Notes: generated from the letters alone by a model not told the origin. 64,000 bases of DNA from an uncultured Rhodospirillales bacterium (GCA_937926175.1 CALANV010000007.1:3217-67216), one strand, 5' to 3'. Counted from the first letter of the stretch, positions 43,111-52,760 are shown. Translations and numbers: made by a program.

Positions 43111-43665
43111 TTATCCGGGATCGGCGGCGACCGGCGCGCGCCAGTGCATCATCAGCGGGCCCTGCGAACCGTAGACCGGATCGGCCGCTGGCCGCGGGGC
43201 CTTGGCGATGTCGCTTTCGGTGCAGGGAGGTTCGCCCTCCCGGGCCGGGCAGATGTCCCAGCTTCGGCCGTCAGGATAGGCGCCGACCACGAGCAGATCC
43301 GGGCTTGCACCTTCGTTCTTGTGACCGACACCGGCCGGAATCACGACGACATCGCCGGCCTGCAACACGATCGATCGGCCGTTGCGGCCGCCGAACCGCA
43401 CTTTGGCATGGCCGCGGACGATGCCGAGCACCTCGTGGGTCGTGGTGTGATAATGATGATAATCGTAGATGCCGTTGCGCCATGCGCCTTCCCAACGGTT
43501 CCGCGCAAAGAGCGCCTCGCAGCGGCCCGCCGGATCCGGCGCGCGTGTGTCCAGTACGCCACGATAGACGAGGAGCGGCAGCGCCGCGTTGTTCGGGACG
43601 TCTTCGCCTCGATCGAAGCGATGGAGCTCCGGGTCCCGGGGGCGAGGGAGATGGTCGTTCGGCAT
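43111..43665 (-). CDS. Cupin domain protein (YjlB-like)
   Basis: A 184-residue cupin. The metal-site motif HHYHTTTHEVLGIVRG is followed by LQAGDVVVIPAGVGHKN, the second cupin motif. The start at the ATG 43665 has GGAG 6 bp before; an upstream ATG adds four residues. The YjlB-type role is unknown. Nothing in its neighbourhood defines a pathway. Confidence 0.87.
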   Translation of the reverse strand: MPNDHLPRPRDPELHRFDRGEDVPNNAALPLLVYRGVLDTRAPDPAGRCEALFARNRWEGAWRNGIYDYHHYHTTTHEVLGIVRGHAKVRFGGRNGRSIVLQAGDVVVIPAGVGHKNEGASPDLLVVGAYPDGRSWDICPAREGEPPCTESDIAKAPRPAADPVYGSQGPLMMHWRAPVAADPG

Positions 43666-43840
43666 TCTCGTCTCCACGCAAGGTGCCGGTCCGAATGCGG
43701 CAGCGCCCGCTTCGAACCGTCATGTCCGTATTCAACGCCGGATGGCGCGCCGGGGTCCAGCCGGCTGATGTTCGCCGGCGCAATCGTGTCGCGGACGCCG
43801 ATCCCGTCCGTGGCGATGGCGGGGGCGCGGGGGCCGGCGT

Positions 43841-44695
43841 CTAGCTTCGAAGCGTCAACAGGACAGGCTGATGATCCGAGGCGTGCGTGTGGGTGTCGAC
43901 GGTTACGGCTTCGATCCGGTCGATGATTTCGGAGGAAACGAAAAAGAAATCCCGGGCGTGGGGACCCTCCGGCCATTGCGCGCGGTCATGGATGCCGCAT
44001 GTCGGCGCGTGAGCCTTGTCCGGATGCGCGATCGTCCATGCGTCGCGGAAGGACGGGCAGTCGTGGTCGAACGGCGCCTGAAGCCGCGCGTATGACCGAT
44101 CCTCGGGCGGGAAGTTGAAGTCGCCGCACAGGATCGTGCCGGCCATCGCGGGTTCCGGTTCATACGTGCCCGTCCCAGGTCGCGGCGGGGACCGTACGGC
44201 TGCCGTCCACTCGGCATGGAGATCGCGCAATCGTTCCACCTGCGCGGCGCGCTGAACCGGCGAATGGTACTCGAGATGCGTGGTCACGATGCGCACTGTT
44301 CCGAACGGCGTCTCCACGGTCGCCTCCAGGGCCTGACGCGACATATGGATGACGCTGGAGTCGGCGGGGCGCGGCAGCACGTGCGACGCGACGCTCAGGA
44401 GCGGCAGTCGCGACAGGATCATGTTGCCGAAACGACGACGCCTGGCTCCCGTCTTTGCCCGCAGATCCAGGGCCGGACGGAACGCTGCCTCGTGCGCCGG
44501 GAACATTTCGGCGAGGTACGCGGCCTGGTCTGCGCCGTTTCCCTTGTCGAGTTCCGGGAACGCCACCGCGACCTCCTGGAAGCACAGTACGTCGGGATCG
44601 CCCATGGCGCGCGCGACGCGTGCCGTCCGCGCGAGGTCGATCAAGCCGTCGGTGCCGAGACCGTACTGGATGTTCCAGGTGAGAATGCGGATCAA
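43841..44695 (-). CDS. Endonuclease/exonuclease/phosphatase family hydrolase
   Basis: A 284-residue EEP-fold metal-dependent phosphohydrolase: ILTWNIQYGLG at the start, CFQEV with the catalytic Glu, CGDFNFPPEDRSY and the final SDHQPVLLTLR. It lacks a signal peptide. The start is TTG at 44695, as no in-frame ATG lies near and the protein then opens with the family motif. Substrates range from DNA ends to phosphoinositides and sphingomyelin; not determinable here. Confidence 0.87.
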   Translation of the reverse strand: MIRILTWNIQYGLGTDGLIDLARTARVARAMGDPDVLCFQEVAVAFPELDKGNGADQAAYLAEMFPAHEAAFRPALDLRAKTGARRRRFGNMILSRLPLLSVASHVLPRPADSSVIHMSRQALEATVETPFGTVRIVTTHLEYHSPVQRAAQVERLRDLHAEWTAAVRSPPRPGTGTYEPEPAMAGTILCGDFNFPPEDRSYARLQAPFDHDCPSFRDAWTIAHPDKAHAPTCGIHDRAQWPEGPHARDFFFVSSEIIDRIEAVTVDTHTHASDHQPVLLTLRS

Positions 44696-45054
44696 CGAAT
44701 GCCTGCTCGCAAGGACGACGGGACGGCCTGACGCCGGGAGACCGCAAATGCCGCCGGCAACCGGCGGATGGCGGCGGCCATGTGCGGCGATGTCATCGCC
44801 GCGATTGTAGCGACGTGGCCGCGCCGATGCATCCTCCGGTCGTCGCCGTCAACGGACCATCCCGGCGTACCGGAACCGAGTCGGTCGGTGCCGGCTGTCA
44901 CCGAGGGAGCTTTGCCGCAATCCCGTGACCGGAGTCTCGTCGGGTTCGGCACGGCGCAGCCGGCGGACGTGCGGGCCATCCGGGCGACACGCAGGAGCAG
45001 GGAACTCCGGGCGCTGCAGAGAATTCTTTCCCGTCATGCGACCAAGGAGAGGCG
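44696..45054. other. Divergent intergenic gap
   Basis: No gene is supported between the TTG start of the EEP gene and the response-regulator start. AAGGAGAG at 45043-45050 is the ribosome site of the latter. No other element is seen. Confidence 0.5.
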
Positions 45055-45454
45055 ATGACCCGCATATTGATCATCGACGATCAGGATTCCGTCCGGCTTA
45101 CGATGCGCCGTCTGCTCGAGAGCGGCGGGCACGTGGTCATCGAGGCGTTACGAGCCGAAGAGGGGCTGCGGCGGCTCGGTGATGCGCCCTTTCGACGCCG
45201 TCGTCGCGGATATCAGCCTGCCGGATAGGCCGGCCGGCGAGGTCATCGTCGAGCTTCGGCAAGCGGCGCCGGAGCTGCCGATTCTGGCCATTACCGGCGG
45301 CGGACATCTTGGCCGTCTGCGCGCGCCGAATGCCTTGCTGGATCTCGGTGCCGATGCGGTTCTGGTGAAGCCATTTGGACGCGATGTCCTGCTCGAGGCG
45401 GTGGACCGGCTGCTCGCCGCGGCCCGCCGCCGCGCCCTTGCCGACAAGATATAG
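45055..45454 (+). pseudogene. Frameshifted single-domain response regulator
   Basis: The first 45 codons (RILIIDDQDSVRLTMRRLLESGG) are a receiver start with the acidic pocket DD. The frame then runs into basic residues and a TAG. From 45179 the frame two bases on continues the domain (DAVVADISLPD with the phospho-acceptor Asp, then ILAITGGG and VLVKPFG with the Lys) to 45454. Removing one base from the CCCTTT run at 45187-45192 restores a single receiver of about 132 residues. It may be a true pseudogene or an error in the sequence. Confidence 0.85.
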
Positions 45455-45759
45455 CCGCAAAATAGCCGCAAAAAGAACCCGCTGGGGCCCAGCGGGTTCA
45501 AGATCATTGAGGCGTCTTCATTACAGCGGGCTCTGTACAGGGGGCTCTGTCGGCCCGTCATGAGGCTACGCCGTAACGAAAGAGGGCCAGTCGACGTAAG
45601 GAGTACGTGACCACCCAAAGGCCGAGGCGGTGAACCGAAATCGTCGTCCGTTCCCGGATGCGAAAGATGCGCAGCGGATGCATGTCTGATCCGATCAATC
45701 CGCCGTTCCGGGACGACAGGAGCGATCCCATTTTTCCATATCAGTCAGGGGTGATTTTG
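45455..45759. other. Gap with terminator before the RRM gene
   Basis: It has a duplicated AATAGCCGCAAAA-type stretch directly after the response regulator, then a strong hairpin. The remainder holds the RRM gene leader; ATG codons upstream (from 45658) are in frame but lack support. Confidence 0.5.
45475..45499 (+). terminator. Rho-independent-type hairpin
   Basis: GAACCCGCTGG and CCAGCGGGTTC pair over 11 bp with loop GGC, 21 bp past the response regulator. An A run lies before it (usable as a T run on the minus strand), so it may act in both directions. Confidence 0.65.
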
Positions 45760-46125
45760 ATGCGAAAGACAAAGCTCAAGGGCAATGTTTTCGTCGGCAA
45801 TCTGCCGGAAAACTTCACCGATAGGCGGCTTGCCGAACTGTTCGATCCATATGGGATCGTCGTCGGAGCCTATCTGGCCCGCGACGTCAACACCGGCGAA
45901 CTGCAGAACTACGGGCTCGTCGATCTTGCGCCGAAGAAGGCCGTGCAGACGGCCGTGCAGCAGCTGAACGGCGCATTGGTCGACGGGAATCGCATCGAGG
46001 TTCGCGCAACCGAAGTCGCGATCGCGCTGCCGAAGCCGCGTGCGCGCAGTCCGATCCCCATCTCGCGGCAGGCACCGAAGCGGGTCTTCCAGGTCGAGTA
46101 CCGGTCCATTGCCCGCCGGATCTGA
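45760..46125 (+). CDS. RNA-binding protein with one RRM domain
   Basis: A 121-residue single RRM protein. RNP2 is VFVGNL (10-15), and NYGLVDL takes the place of RNP1, which usually has two aromatic residues, so binding could be weaker. The C-terminal tail is basic. Start 45760 has AGGGGTG 7 bp before it. RRM proteins in bacteria often act as RNA chaperones in the cold; no direct evidence here. Confidence 0.88.
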   Translation: MRKTKLKGNVFVGNLPENFTDRRLAELFDPYGIVVGAYLARDVNTGELQNYGLVDLAPKKAVQTAVQQLNGALVDGNRIEVRATEVAIALPKPRARSPIPISRQAPKRVFQVEYRSIARRI

Positions 46126-46311
46126 TCGTCCGCGCGGCAGCCATGTCGCGCGCGACACACGCGATCTTCCTGCTGCATCGGGCGGCCGCTGAGTGGCGGC
46201 CCGGCCGGCACCGGAACTGCATGCGAAGCGTGTCCGTTCTGACAGAGGGTGTCCGCCGGACGATGTCCGTCCGGGGACGCCTGGAGCCGGACGGTCCGGC
46301 ATCAGCCCGGA

Positions 46312-47433
46312 ATGCAGATGCAACGTCAGGAAGCCGGCGGCAATGCCGCGAACGCCGAAGCACGCCCGAGCCAGCCGGACACGGGCATGCACCGGGTCCG
46401 CCATGACAGGCGGACGCCGTTGTGGATTCTTGCGGCACTCGCGGCCGTGGTCGCCATGTATCTGGCCCGCGATCTTCTCATTCCAATTGCGGTCGCCATC
46501 GTCGCCTATCTTCTGATCCATCCGGCCATGCGGCCGCTGGAGCGCGCCGGTCTGCCTCAAACCGCGGCAGCCGCCGTCGTGATCGTTGTCCTGGCGGGGT
46601 TGCTCGCGGCCGGTACCTACTATCTCACCGCTCCGGTCAGCGAATGGATCGAGCGCATCCCCACGATCGCCGACCAGGTGCAGGAAAAGCTCCGCGTCGT
46701 GCGAAGACCCGTGGAGCAGATGCAGCGGGCCTCCGAGCAGGTCGAGAAAGCGACGCGGGTGTCGGCCGAAAACGGCATGGCCGTCACGATCCGCCCACCA
46801 AGCCTGCTGGAGCGTCTGGTGGGCGGACTCCAGAGCACCATGGTCAAGGCCGGGATCGTGCTGGTCATCCTCTATTTCCTGCTGGCGACCGGTGATACCT
46901 TCAAACTGAAGGTCGTTCGCGTATTGCCGCGGCTCCAGGAGAAGAAGCGTGCCGTGGCCATCCTGGGCGACGTCGAGCGGCAGGTCTCGCGATTCCTCGT
47001 GACACAGACCGCCATCAACGCCGGTCTCGGCGTTGCGATCGCCGTCGCGCTGTGGCTGATCGGGGTCCCGAACGCGGCGCTGTGGGGACTCATCGCAGCC
47101 ATCCTCAACTTCGTCCCGTTCTTCGGCTTCGTGATCGGGATCGGCACCGTCGGCACCGTTGCGCTGCTTTCGTTCGAGTCGATCACGCATGTGCTCGCCG
47201 CACCGGCCGCCTACGCCGCCATCAAGATGGTCGAAGGCAACTTCCTCAGCCCGCTCATTCTCGGCCACAGACTGACGCTCAATCCGCTCGTCCTCATTCT
47301 CAGCCTGCTGTTCTGGGGCTGGCTCTGGGGACCGGCAGGGGCGATCCTCGCCGTGCCCATTCTCGTCATCGTGAAGACGCTGTGCGATCACATCGAAGGC
47401 ATGGCGACGCTCGGCGAGTTCATCGGCGACTGA
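46312..47433 (+). CDS. AI-2E family transporter
   Basis: A 373-residue membrane protein of the AI-2E (TqsA/PerM) family, with helices in LAALAAVVAMYLARDLLIPIAVAI, the AAAVVIVVLAGLLAAGTYYL segment and the C-terminal GPAGAILAVPILVIVK block. A long soluble loop (about 110-190) lies between the second and third groups of helices, as usual. The true start is uncertain: the frame is open from GTG 46249, and ATG 46312 or 46387 are better candidates; no strong ribosome site decides. Transport of autoinducer is proven only for some members. Confidence 0.85.
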   Translation: MQMQRQEAGGNAANAEARPSQPDTGMHRVRHDRRTPLWILAALAAVVAMYLARDLLIPIAVAIVAYLLIHPAMRPLERAGLPQTAAAAVVIVVLAGLLAAGTYYLTAPVSEWIERIPTIADQVQEKLRVVRRPVEQMQRASEQVEKATRVSAENGMAVTIRPPSLLERLVGGLQSTMVKAGIVLVILYFLLATGDTFKLKVVRVLPRLQEKKRAVAILGDVERQVSRFLVTQTAINAGLGVAIAVALWLIGVPNAALWGLIAAILNFVPFFGFVIGIGTVGTVALLSFESITHVLAAPAAYAAIKMVEGNFLSPLILGHRLTLNPLVLILSLLFWGWLWGPAGAILAVPILVIVKTLCDHIEGMATLGEFIGD

Positions 47434-47611
47434 GCGATTTCCGTGCCGTGGCAACCGTTCGATGGGCGTGATGCGGCCTTGCCTTTGCAATTGACGAAGC
47501 AGCGGCGGAACGGAACAATCCGCGCCGGCTGAAGCTCGCACCGCCTCACGATCCCCGTATCAGCTCATTACGCACCGGTGCGACGCGAGAATCGAGAGGA
47601 CGACGCACATC

Positions 47612-48793
47612 ATGGCGGACCAGATCGACGATCTTTCGTGCCTGCCGGACGACCCCGGCGCACTGCTCATCGGACGCGTGTGGGTGCCGGGCGATCGGGG
47701 TGGGCCCTGTGTCGTCGCCGTGCGCGGCGGCGATCTGGTCGATCTGACGCCGTCATATCCGACGGTCAGCGAGTTGGCCAATCGCCTGGTTCTGCAGCGG
47801 CTCAGGCACGACATCGGGAATGCCGCCGTGATCGGCCGCGTCGACGACATCGTACGCAACAGCGATCCGCAACGGCGGGATCCGACGCGGCCGTGGCTGC
47901 TTGCGCCCTGCGATCTCCAAGCCATCAAGGCGTCGGGGGTGACATTCGTCACCAGCCTGCTCGAGCGCGTCATCGAGGAAAGGGCGCGCGGCAACCCCGC
48001 TGCGGCAGAGGCGATCCGCGCCGAACTCGTGCGCGTGATCGGCCAGGATCTCGAGACCGTGATTCCCGGTTCGCCGGCGGCGATGCGGCTCAAGGACGAA
48101 CTGGTCCGTAGCGGCATGTGGTCGCAGTACCTCGAGGTCGGTATCGGCCCGGACGCCGAGATCTTCACGAAGGCACAGCCGATGTCGGCTGTCGGCCACG
48201 GCGCCGATATCGGCATTCATCCGTCATCGACCTGGAACAACCCCGAGCCCGAGATCGTGCTGGTCGTGAACGCCGCGGGCGAAACGGTCGGTGCTACGCT
48301 CGGCAACGACGTCAATCTTCGCGATTTCGAGGGGCGCAGCGCGCTTCTGCTGGGCAAGGCCAAGGACAACAACGCGAGCTGCGCGATCGGGCCGTTCATC
48401 CGGCTTTTCGACGAGCGCTTCGGCATGGCGGAGGTGGCGGCAGCGGACGTCCGGCTCACCGTGACCGGCGACGACGGCTACCGGTTGGAAGGCGTCAGCT
48501 CGATGCGCAAAATCAGCCGAAAGCCGGAGGATCTCGTGCGCGCGACGATCGGGGCGCACCACCAGTACCCGGACGGATTCGTGCTCTTCCTCGGCACGAT
48601 GTTCGCGCCGATCGAGGATCGCGACGAGCCGGGCAAGGGATTCACGCACAAGATCGGCGACCGGGTCGTCATTTCCACGCCAAGACTCGGCCGGCTCGTC
48701 AACCGGGTAAGGCTGTGCACCGAGATCGAGCCGTGGGAGTTCGGAACCGGCGCGCTGATGCGCAACCTGGCGGCGCGCGGCCTGCTGCGATAG
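47612..48793 (+). CDS. Long-form fumarylacetoacetate hydrolase family protein
   Basis: A 393-residue FAH-fold protein. The metal-binding Glu pair lies in NPEPEIVLVVN, followed by GATLGNDVNLRDFEG and LLLGKAKDNNASCAIGP, and the C-terminal KIGDRVVISTPRLG block. The length and style are those of the AraD1-like 2-keto-3-deoxy-sugar-acid dehydratases and similar ~390-residue proteins. Without neighbouring sugar-acid genes the reaction remains open. Confidence 0.85.
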   Translation: MADQIDDLSCLPDDPGALLIGRVWVPGDRGGPCVVAVRGGDLVDLTPSYPTVSELANRLVLQRLRHDIGNAAVIGRVDDIVRNSDPQRRDPTRPWLLAPCDLQAIKASGVTFVTSLLERVIEERARGNPAAAEAIRAELVRVIGQDLETVIPGSPAAMRLKDELVRSGMWSQYLEVGIGPDAEIFTKAQPMSAVGHGADIGIHPSSTWNNPEPEIVLVVNAAGETVGATLGNDVNLRDFEGRSALLLGKAKDNNASCAIGPFIRLFDERFGMAEVAAADVRLTVTGDDGYRLEGVSSMRKISRKPEDLVRATIGAHHQYPDGFVLFLGTMFAPIEDRDEPGKGFTHKIGDRVVISTPRLGRLVNRVRLCTEIEPWEFGTGALMRNLAARGLLR

Positions 48794-48820
48794 TCGGATC
48801 GCCGCGGGGCTTCTGCCGAG

Positions 48821-49732
48821 ATGGCCGGCTCGAGGCGACGCGATGCGGACCGTTTCTGCGACGCTGCGGAAACCGACCGGATGCCGAATATGACGTGGCA
48901 TCGCGCCGGCATCGGAAAGGTCCGCCGGCACGATGCCGGCGCGGCGACACCATCCCGCGAGGATCTGTCGCGCATCTGCGGCATTGCCGCGGTCACGGCA
49001 CTGTTTTCCCGCGGACCGGAGCGGATCGAACGCCTGTTCTTTACCGAAGCGATGCGCCGGCCGGCCGACAAGATCTGCCGGTATCTCGCACAGGCGCGTA
49101 AACCCTATCGTCAGGTGGATGCGGCGGAGCTCGCCCGCATTGCCGGTACGCCGATGCATGGCGGCATCGTGGCGATCGCGCGGCCGCGGCCCGTCCTGCC
49201 GTTCGATGCCGGTGAGGCGCGTGGCTGGGCGTCGCGCGTGCCGCTGCTGCTGATCCTCGACGGAGTCGGCAATCCGCACAACCTGGGCGCCATCGTACGC
49301 ACGGCGGCGTTCTTCGGGCTCGATCGTCTCGTCATCTCGGACCACCCGGCGCAGGCCGGGCCGTCGGATGCGGCGCACCGGGTGGCGGAGGGCGGAATGG
49401 AGCATGTGCAGCTCTATCGCGCGACGCGGCTGCCGACAGCCCTGCGTCGGCTGAGCGGCGCCTACCGGGTCGTGGCGACGGCGCTCGGCCGCGGCCGAAC
49501 CCTTGAAACGATACCGCGCGATCGGCCCGTCGCGCTGGTCCTCGGCAACGAGGAAGACGGGCTCTCGCGCGAGACCATCGCAAGCTGCGACGAGATCGCC
49601 ACGATCCCCGGCGCGGGCCTGATCCAGTCGCTGAACGTCTCCGCGGCCGCTGCCATCCTGATTCATTCGCTGGTCCGGAACCGCACTGCGGGTCGCGACA
49701 CGATGCCTGGCGCCGGCCGGCGCGCCGGTTGA
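48821..49732 (+). CDS. TrmH/SpoU family RNA methyltransferase
   Basis: A 303-residue SPOUT methylase with an N-terminal substrate-binding domain (VTALFSRGPERIERLFF). Motif 1 is DGVGNPHNLGAIVRTAAFFG, motif 2 LVLGNEEDGLS, motif 3 IPGAGLIQSLNVSAAAAI, forming the knotted SAM site. It would 2-O-methylate rRNA or tRNA ribose. The target cannot be deduced. The N-terminal 30 residues may be shorter if ATG 48881 is used. Confidence 0.92.
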   Translation: MAGSRRRDADRFCDAAETDRMPNMTWHRAGIGKVRRHDAGAATPSREDLSRICGIAAVTALFSRGPERIERLFFTEAMRRPADKICRYLAQARKPYRQVDAAELARIAGTPMHGGIVAIARPRPVLPFDAGEARGWASRVPLLLILDGVGNPHNLGAIVRTAAFFGLDRLVISDHPAQAGPSDAAHRVAEGGMEHVQLYRATRLPTALRRLSGAYRVVATALGRGRTLETIPRDRPVALVLGNEEDGLSRETIASCDEIATIPGAGLIQSLNVSAAAAILIHSLVRNRTAGRDTMPGAGRRAG

Positions 49733-49814
49733 CTTGCGGCAGCAGCGGCTCCAGCCTTGCGCGCCGAGACGTCTCCCGCGCATGCGCCTTTGGAACGAAA
49801 GGTCTTTTGCCCTA

Positions 49815-50240
49815 ATGACCAAACGCGTCGGCCTCGTCGCCCATGACCGTCAGAAACCGGCGATCGTCGCCTGGGCCAAACGGCACGAGCCGCTGCTGCG
49901 CCGGCACATCCTGTATGCCACCGGCACGACCGGCAACCTCATTCTGGAGGCGTGCCCGCAATTGTCGATCACGCGGCTGAAAAGCGGGCCGCTCGGCGGC
50001 GATCAGCAGCTCGGCGCGCTGATCGCGGAAGGCAAGCTCGACTGCCTGATCTTCTTCACCGATCCGCTCACGGCATTGCCGCATGACGTCGACGTGAAAG
50101 CACTCATCCGTCTTTCCACCGTCTACAACATTCCGGTGGCGTGCAACGAGGCGACGGCGGAGATCATCGCGACGTGGCTCGACGCGGCGGACGCGGCCGG
50201 CGATGGGGCCGTCGGGGCGGCACGTTCGGACGCACGATGA
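49815..50240 (+). CDS. mgsA: Methylglyoxal synthase
   Basis: A 141-residue enzyme turning dihydroxyacetone phosphate into methylglyoxal and phosphate. All family blocks are present: ATGTTGNLI, KSGPLGGDQQLGALI, FFTDPLTALPHDVDVKALIRL and NIPVACNEATAE. The start 49815 gives TKRVGLVAHDRQK, the usual opening; the upstream open frame is unsupported. The stop overlaps the next start (ATGA), coupling it to a SAM-adduct enzyme. Confidence 0.95.
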   Translation: MTKRVGLVAHDRQKPAIVAWAKRHEPLLRRHILYATGTTGNLILEACPQLSITRLKSGPLGGDQQLGALIAEGKLDCLIFFTDPLTALPHDVDVKALIRLSTVYNIPVACNEATAEIIATWLDAADAAGDGAVGAARSDAR

Positions 50241-50965
50241 TCGTTCTTTTCACGGATTTCGGCATCGCGGGGCCGTATATCGGGCAGGTCAAGGCCGTCC
50301 TCCATCGCGAGGCGCCGAACGTTCCGGTGATCGATCTGTGCGCGGATGCGCCGACATGCGATCCGAAGGCAAGCGCCTATCTGCTTGCGGCGCTGGTCGA
50401 CTGGTTTCCGGCTGGAGCGACGTTCGTCGCCGTCGTCGATCCCGGCGTCGGCGGTCCGCGTGCGCCGCTGGCGTTGGAGGCCGACGGCCGCAACTTCGTC
50501 GGCCCCGACAACGGGCTTTTCGAGCTCGTGATGCGACGGGCGAGCCGCTTTCAGGTGCAGGAGATCGCGTGGCGACCGCCCGCGCTGTCGCACAGTTTTC
50601 ATGGACGCGATCTTTTCGCACCGATTGCCGCGCGCATCGCCGCCCGCACCCTGTGGCCCGGCATGCTCAGACCAGTGGAACCGACCCGCATGCCGGAATG
50701 GCCGGATGATCTTGCCGAGATCATCTACATCGACCACTACGGCAACGCGATGACCGGAATCCGGGCGGATCGCCTGCCGGCAACGGCACGGCTGGTCGTT
50801 GCCGGCAAGGTGCTTCCGCATGCGCGCACGTTCGTCGACGTCGAGGCGGGCCGGGCGTTCTGGTACGAGAATTCGAACGGCCTGGTGGAGATCGCCGTCA
50901 ACCGGGGACGCGCCGACACGACGCTCGGGCTTGCGGTCGGCACGCCGGTCTCGGTCCAGACATAG
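50237..50965 (+). CDS. SAM hydroxide adenosyltransferase (DUF62 family)
   Basis: A 242-residue member of the fluorinase/chlorinase superfamily. LFTDFG near the start, VDPGVGGPRAPLAL, GPDNGLF and HSFHGRDLFAPIAARIA are the conserved blocks, with YIDHYGNAMTGI in the C-terminal domain. Non-halogenase members hydrolyse SAM to adenosine and methionine; the HGRDLF motif fits this group. It starts inside the mgsA stop (ATGA), an uncommon pairing. Confidence 0.92.
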   Translation: MIVLFTDFGIAGPYIGQVKAVLHREAPNVPVIDLCADAPTCDPKASAYLLAALVDWFPAGATFVAVVDPGVGGPRAPLALEADGRNFVGPDNGLFELVMRRASRFQVQEIAWRPPALSHSFHGRDLFAPIAARIAARTLWPGMLRPVEPTRMPEWPDDLAEIIYIDHYGNAMTGIRADRLPATARLVVAGKVLPHARTFVDVEAGRAFWYENSNGLVEIAVNRGRADTTLGLAVGTPVSVQT

Positions 50966-51177
50966 AAGCAGGTGCCATCGCTGTCGCCTGCGGCCGTGAC
51001 GGGGAGGGCTGCGTGCGCGGCCATGGCCGAAATGCATTTTATGACAAAGGCTTAGGATGGTGCCGGCCGGGCAGGGGACAGGCCCTCTTGAAACCGCGAC
51101 GGACGGTTCCCAATACCAAATCCGGTAGAGGGGCGATTTCGCCTTCCGAGATCTGTCCCGGAGAGCAAGAGACACGC

Positions 51178-51642
51178 ATGCAACCCGCTGTCGCACGCGT
51201 CGTGGAACTTGCCGTGACTCAGGCTCGCGCCCGGACGACGCGGGCGGCCGTCGCAAGCGCCATCGTCGCGGCCCTGCGGCGGATCCACCAGACGGTCAAT
51301 GAACAGGCCGGCTACGCCGCCGCCACGATACTCGACGACTTCATCCGCGCCCATATCAGGGCCGAAGCCGACAAGGGCGGTCTGCCGCTGCGCGAGTTGC
51401 CGGCGGACACCGTCCACGACGCGCGCGCCGAGGCGATTCTGGACGATTGCGTGAGTACGTGCATCGCGCTCAACGCCTTCACGCCGGCCAACGGCGCGCT
51501 GATCACGGCGGTCAGCACATTGCTCGACCATCTCTTCCGGCAGATCGAGGGGGCACCGGATCCCGACGAACTGTTCGCCCGGCTGCGGTCGCCGGAACGG
51601 ATGGAGGCCGATCTCGGTCCCCGGATCGCGATGGTCCACTGA
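51178..51642 (+). CDS. Hypothetical helical protein
   Basis: A 154-residue protein predicted mostly helical (ARTTRAAVASAIVAALRRIHQ, then ATILDDFIRAHIRA, then ALITAVSTLLDHLFRQIEG). No signal peptide or known motif. ATG 51178 is chosen because GGAG lies about 14 bp before it and the preceding codons look non-coding. It stands alone between the SAM enzyme and a LysR gene. No function can be assigned. Confidence 0.6.
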   Translation: MQPAVARVVELAVTQARARTTRAAVASAIVAALRRIHQTVNEQAGYAAATILDDFIRAHIRAEADKGGLPLRELPADTVHDARAEAILDDCVSTCIALNAFTPANGALITAVSTLLDHLFRQIEGAPDPDELFARLRSPERMEADLGPRIAMVH

Positions 51643-51797
51643 GCCCGCGCTCCGACGGCACCGGCAACGACCCCGCGCCACCGGTGCGCGAGGCGCCGGC
51701 CGATGCGGCAGTCTGACGATGCAATCCGTTTTCCTTTTGCCGGGGACGTCTCCATAATCGGCGCCGCATCTTCCTTCGAACGCCGTAGCAGACGTCC

Positions 51798-52760
51798 ATG
51801 CGTCAGAAACCGCAGCCTGCATCGCCAATCGTGAATACGCCGAACAAGTGGCGGCGCCTGCCTCCGCTGAACGCACTGCGGTGCTTCGAGGCGGCGGCAC
51901 GCCACATGAACTTCACCAAGGCCGCGGCCGAGCTCAGCGTGACGCCGGCGGCCGTCAGTCACCAGATCAAGACGCTCGAGGATTTCCTGGGCGTCAGTCT
52001 CTTCCGACGGACTCCGCAGGGCCTTTTCCTAACCGATGCGGGACAGGCGTGCCTGCCCGGGATTCGCGACGGCTTCGACCAGTTGCTGATGGCGGTCGAT
52101 CAGCTCAGGACGGTCGGGGAGACCGGCATCCTGACCGTCAGCGTCGCCCCATCATTCGCGGCGAAGTGGCTGCTGCCGCGGCTCGACCGGTTTCAGACGG
52201 CGCATCCGGAGATCGACGTCCGGGTCTCGGCGTCGATGGCGTTGGTCGACTTCTCGAGCGGCGACGTCGATCTTGCCATCCGCTACGGCTCCGGCGCGTA
52301 TCCGGGCCTGGAAGTGGAACTGCTCGTGCGCGATACCGTCTATCCGGTCTGCAGCCCGGCGCTGCTCGAAGGACCGCACGGCCTGCGTTCGCCCGATCAG
52401 CTGCGCCATCATACGCTGCTGCACGACGACAGTCCGGACGGCGACGAGAGCTGTCCCACTTGGCCCATGTGGATCCGCGCCGCCGGGATCGAAGGGGTCG
52501 ATGCGACGCGCGGGCCGCGCTTCAACCAGTCGAGCCTCGTGCTCGAGGCCGCCCTTCTCGGACGCGGCGTCGCACTGGCGAAGTCGACTCTCGCCGATGC
52601 CGATGTCGCGGCGGGCCGCCTCGTGAAGCCGTTCGATATCAGTTTCCCGGTGCGCTTCGCCTATTACATCGTTCACCCACGGTCCAAGGCGACGCTCACC
52701 AAGGTCGCCCTGTTCAAGGCGTGGCTCAAGGACGAAGTCGCCCGGGCGGAGGCCGGCTGA
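51798..52760 (+). CDS. LysR family regulator (GcvA-like)
   Basis: A 320-residue LysR protein. The DNA-binding helix-turn-helix is LNALRCFEAAARHMNFTKAAAELSVTPAAVSHQIKTLEDFLG (about 22-63), and the effector domain starts near 105 (ILTVSVAPSFAAKWLLPRL). The GcvA-type features PSFAAKWLLPRL and RYGSGAYPGL are clear. No divergent target gene adjoins it, so it may act at a distance or on itself. Confidence 0.92.
   Translation: MRQKPQPASPIVNTPNKWRRLPPLNALRCFEAAARHMNFTKAAAELSVTPAAVSHQIKTLEDFLGVSLFRRTPQGLFLTDAGQACLPGIRDGFDQLLMAVDQLRTVGETGILTVSVAPSFAAKWLLPRLDRFQTAHPEIDVRVSASMALVDFSSGDVDLAIRYGSGAYPGLEVELLVRDTVYPVCSPALLEGPHGLRSPDQLRHHTLLHDDSPDGDESCPTWPMWIRAAGIEGVDATRGPRFNQSSLVLEAALLGRGVALAKSTLADADVAAGRLVKPFDISFPVRFAYYIVHPRSKATLTKVALFKAWLKDEVARAEAG

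Noticed and set aside
44768..45058. A 96-codon frame before the response regulator
   Set aside because: No ribosome site, and it reads into the start of a well-supported gene in another frame.
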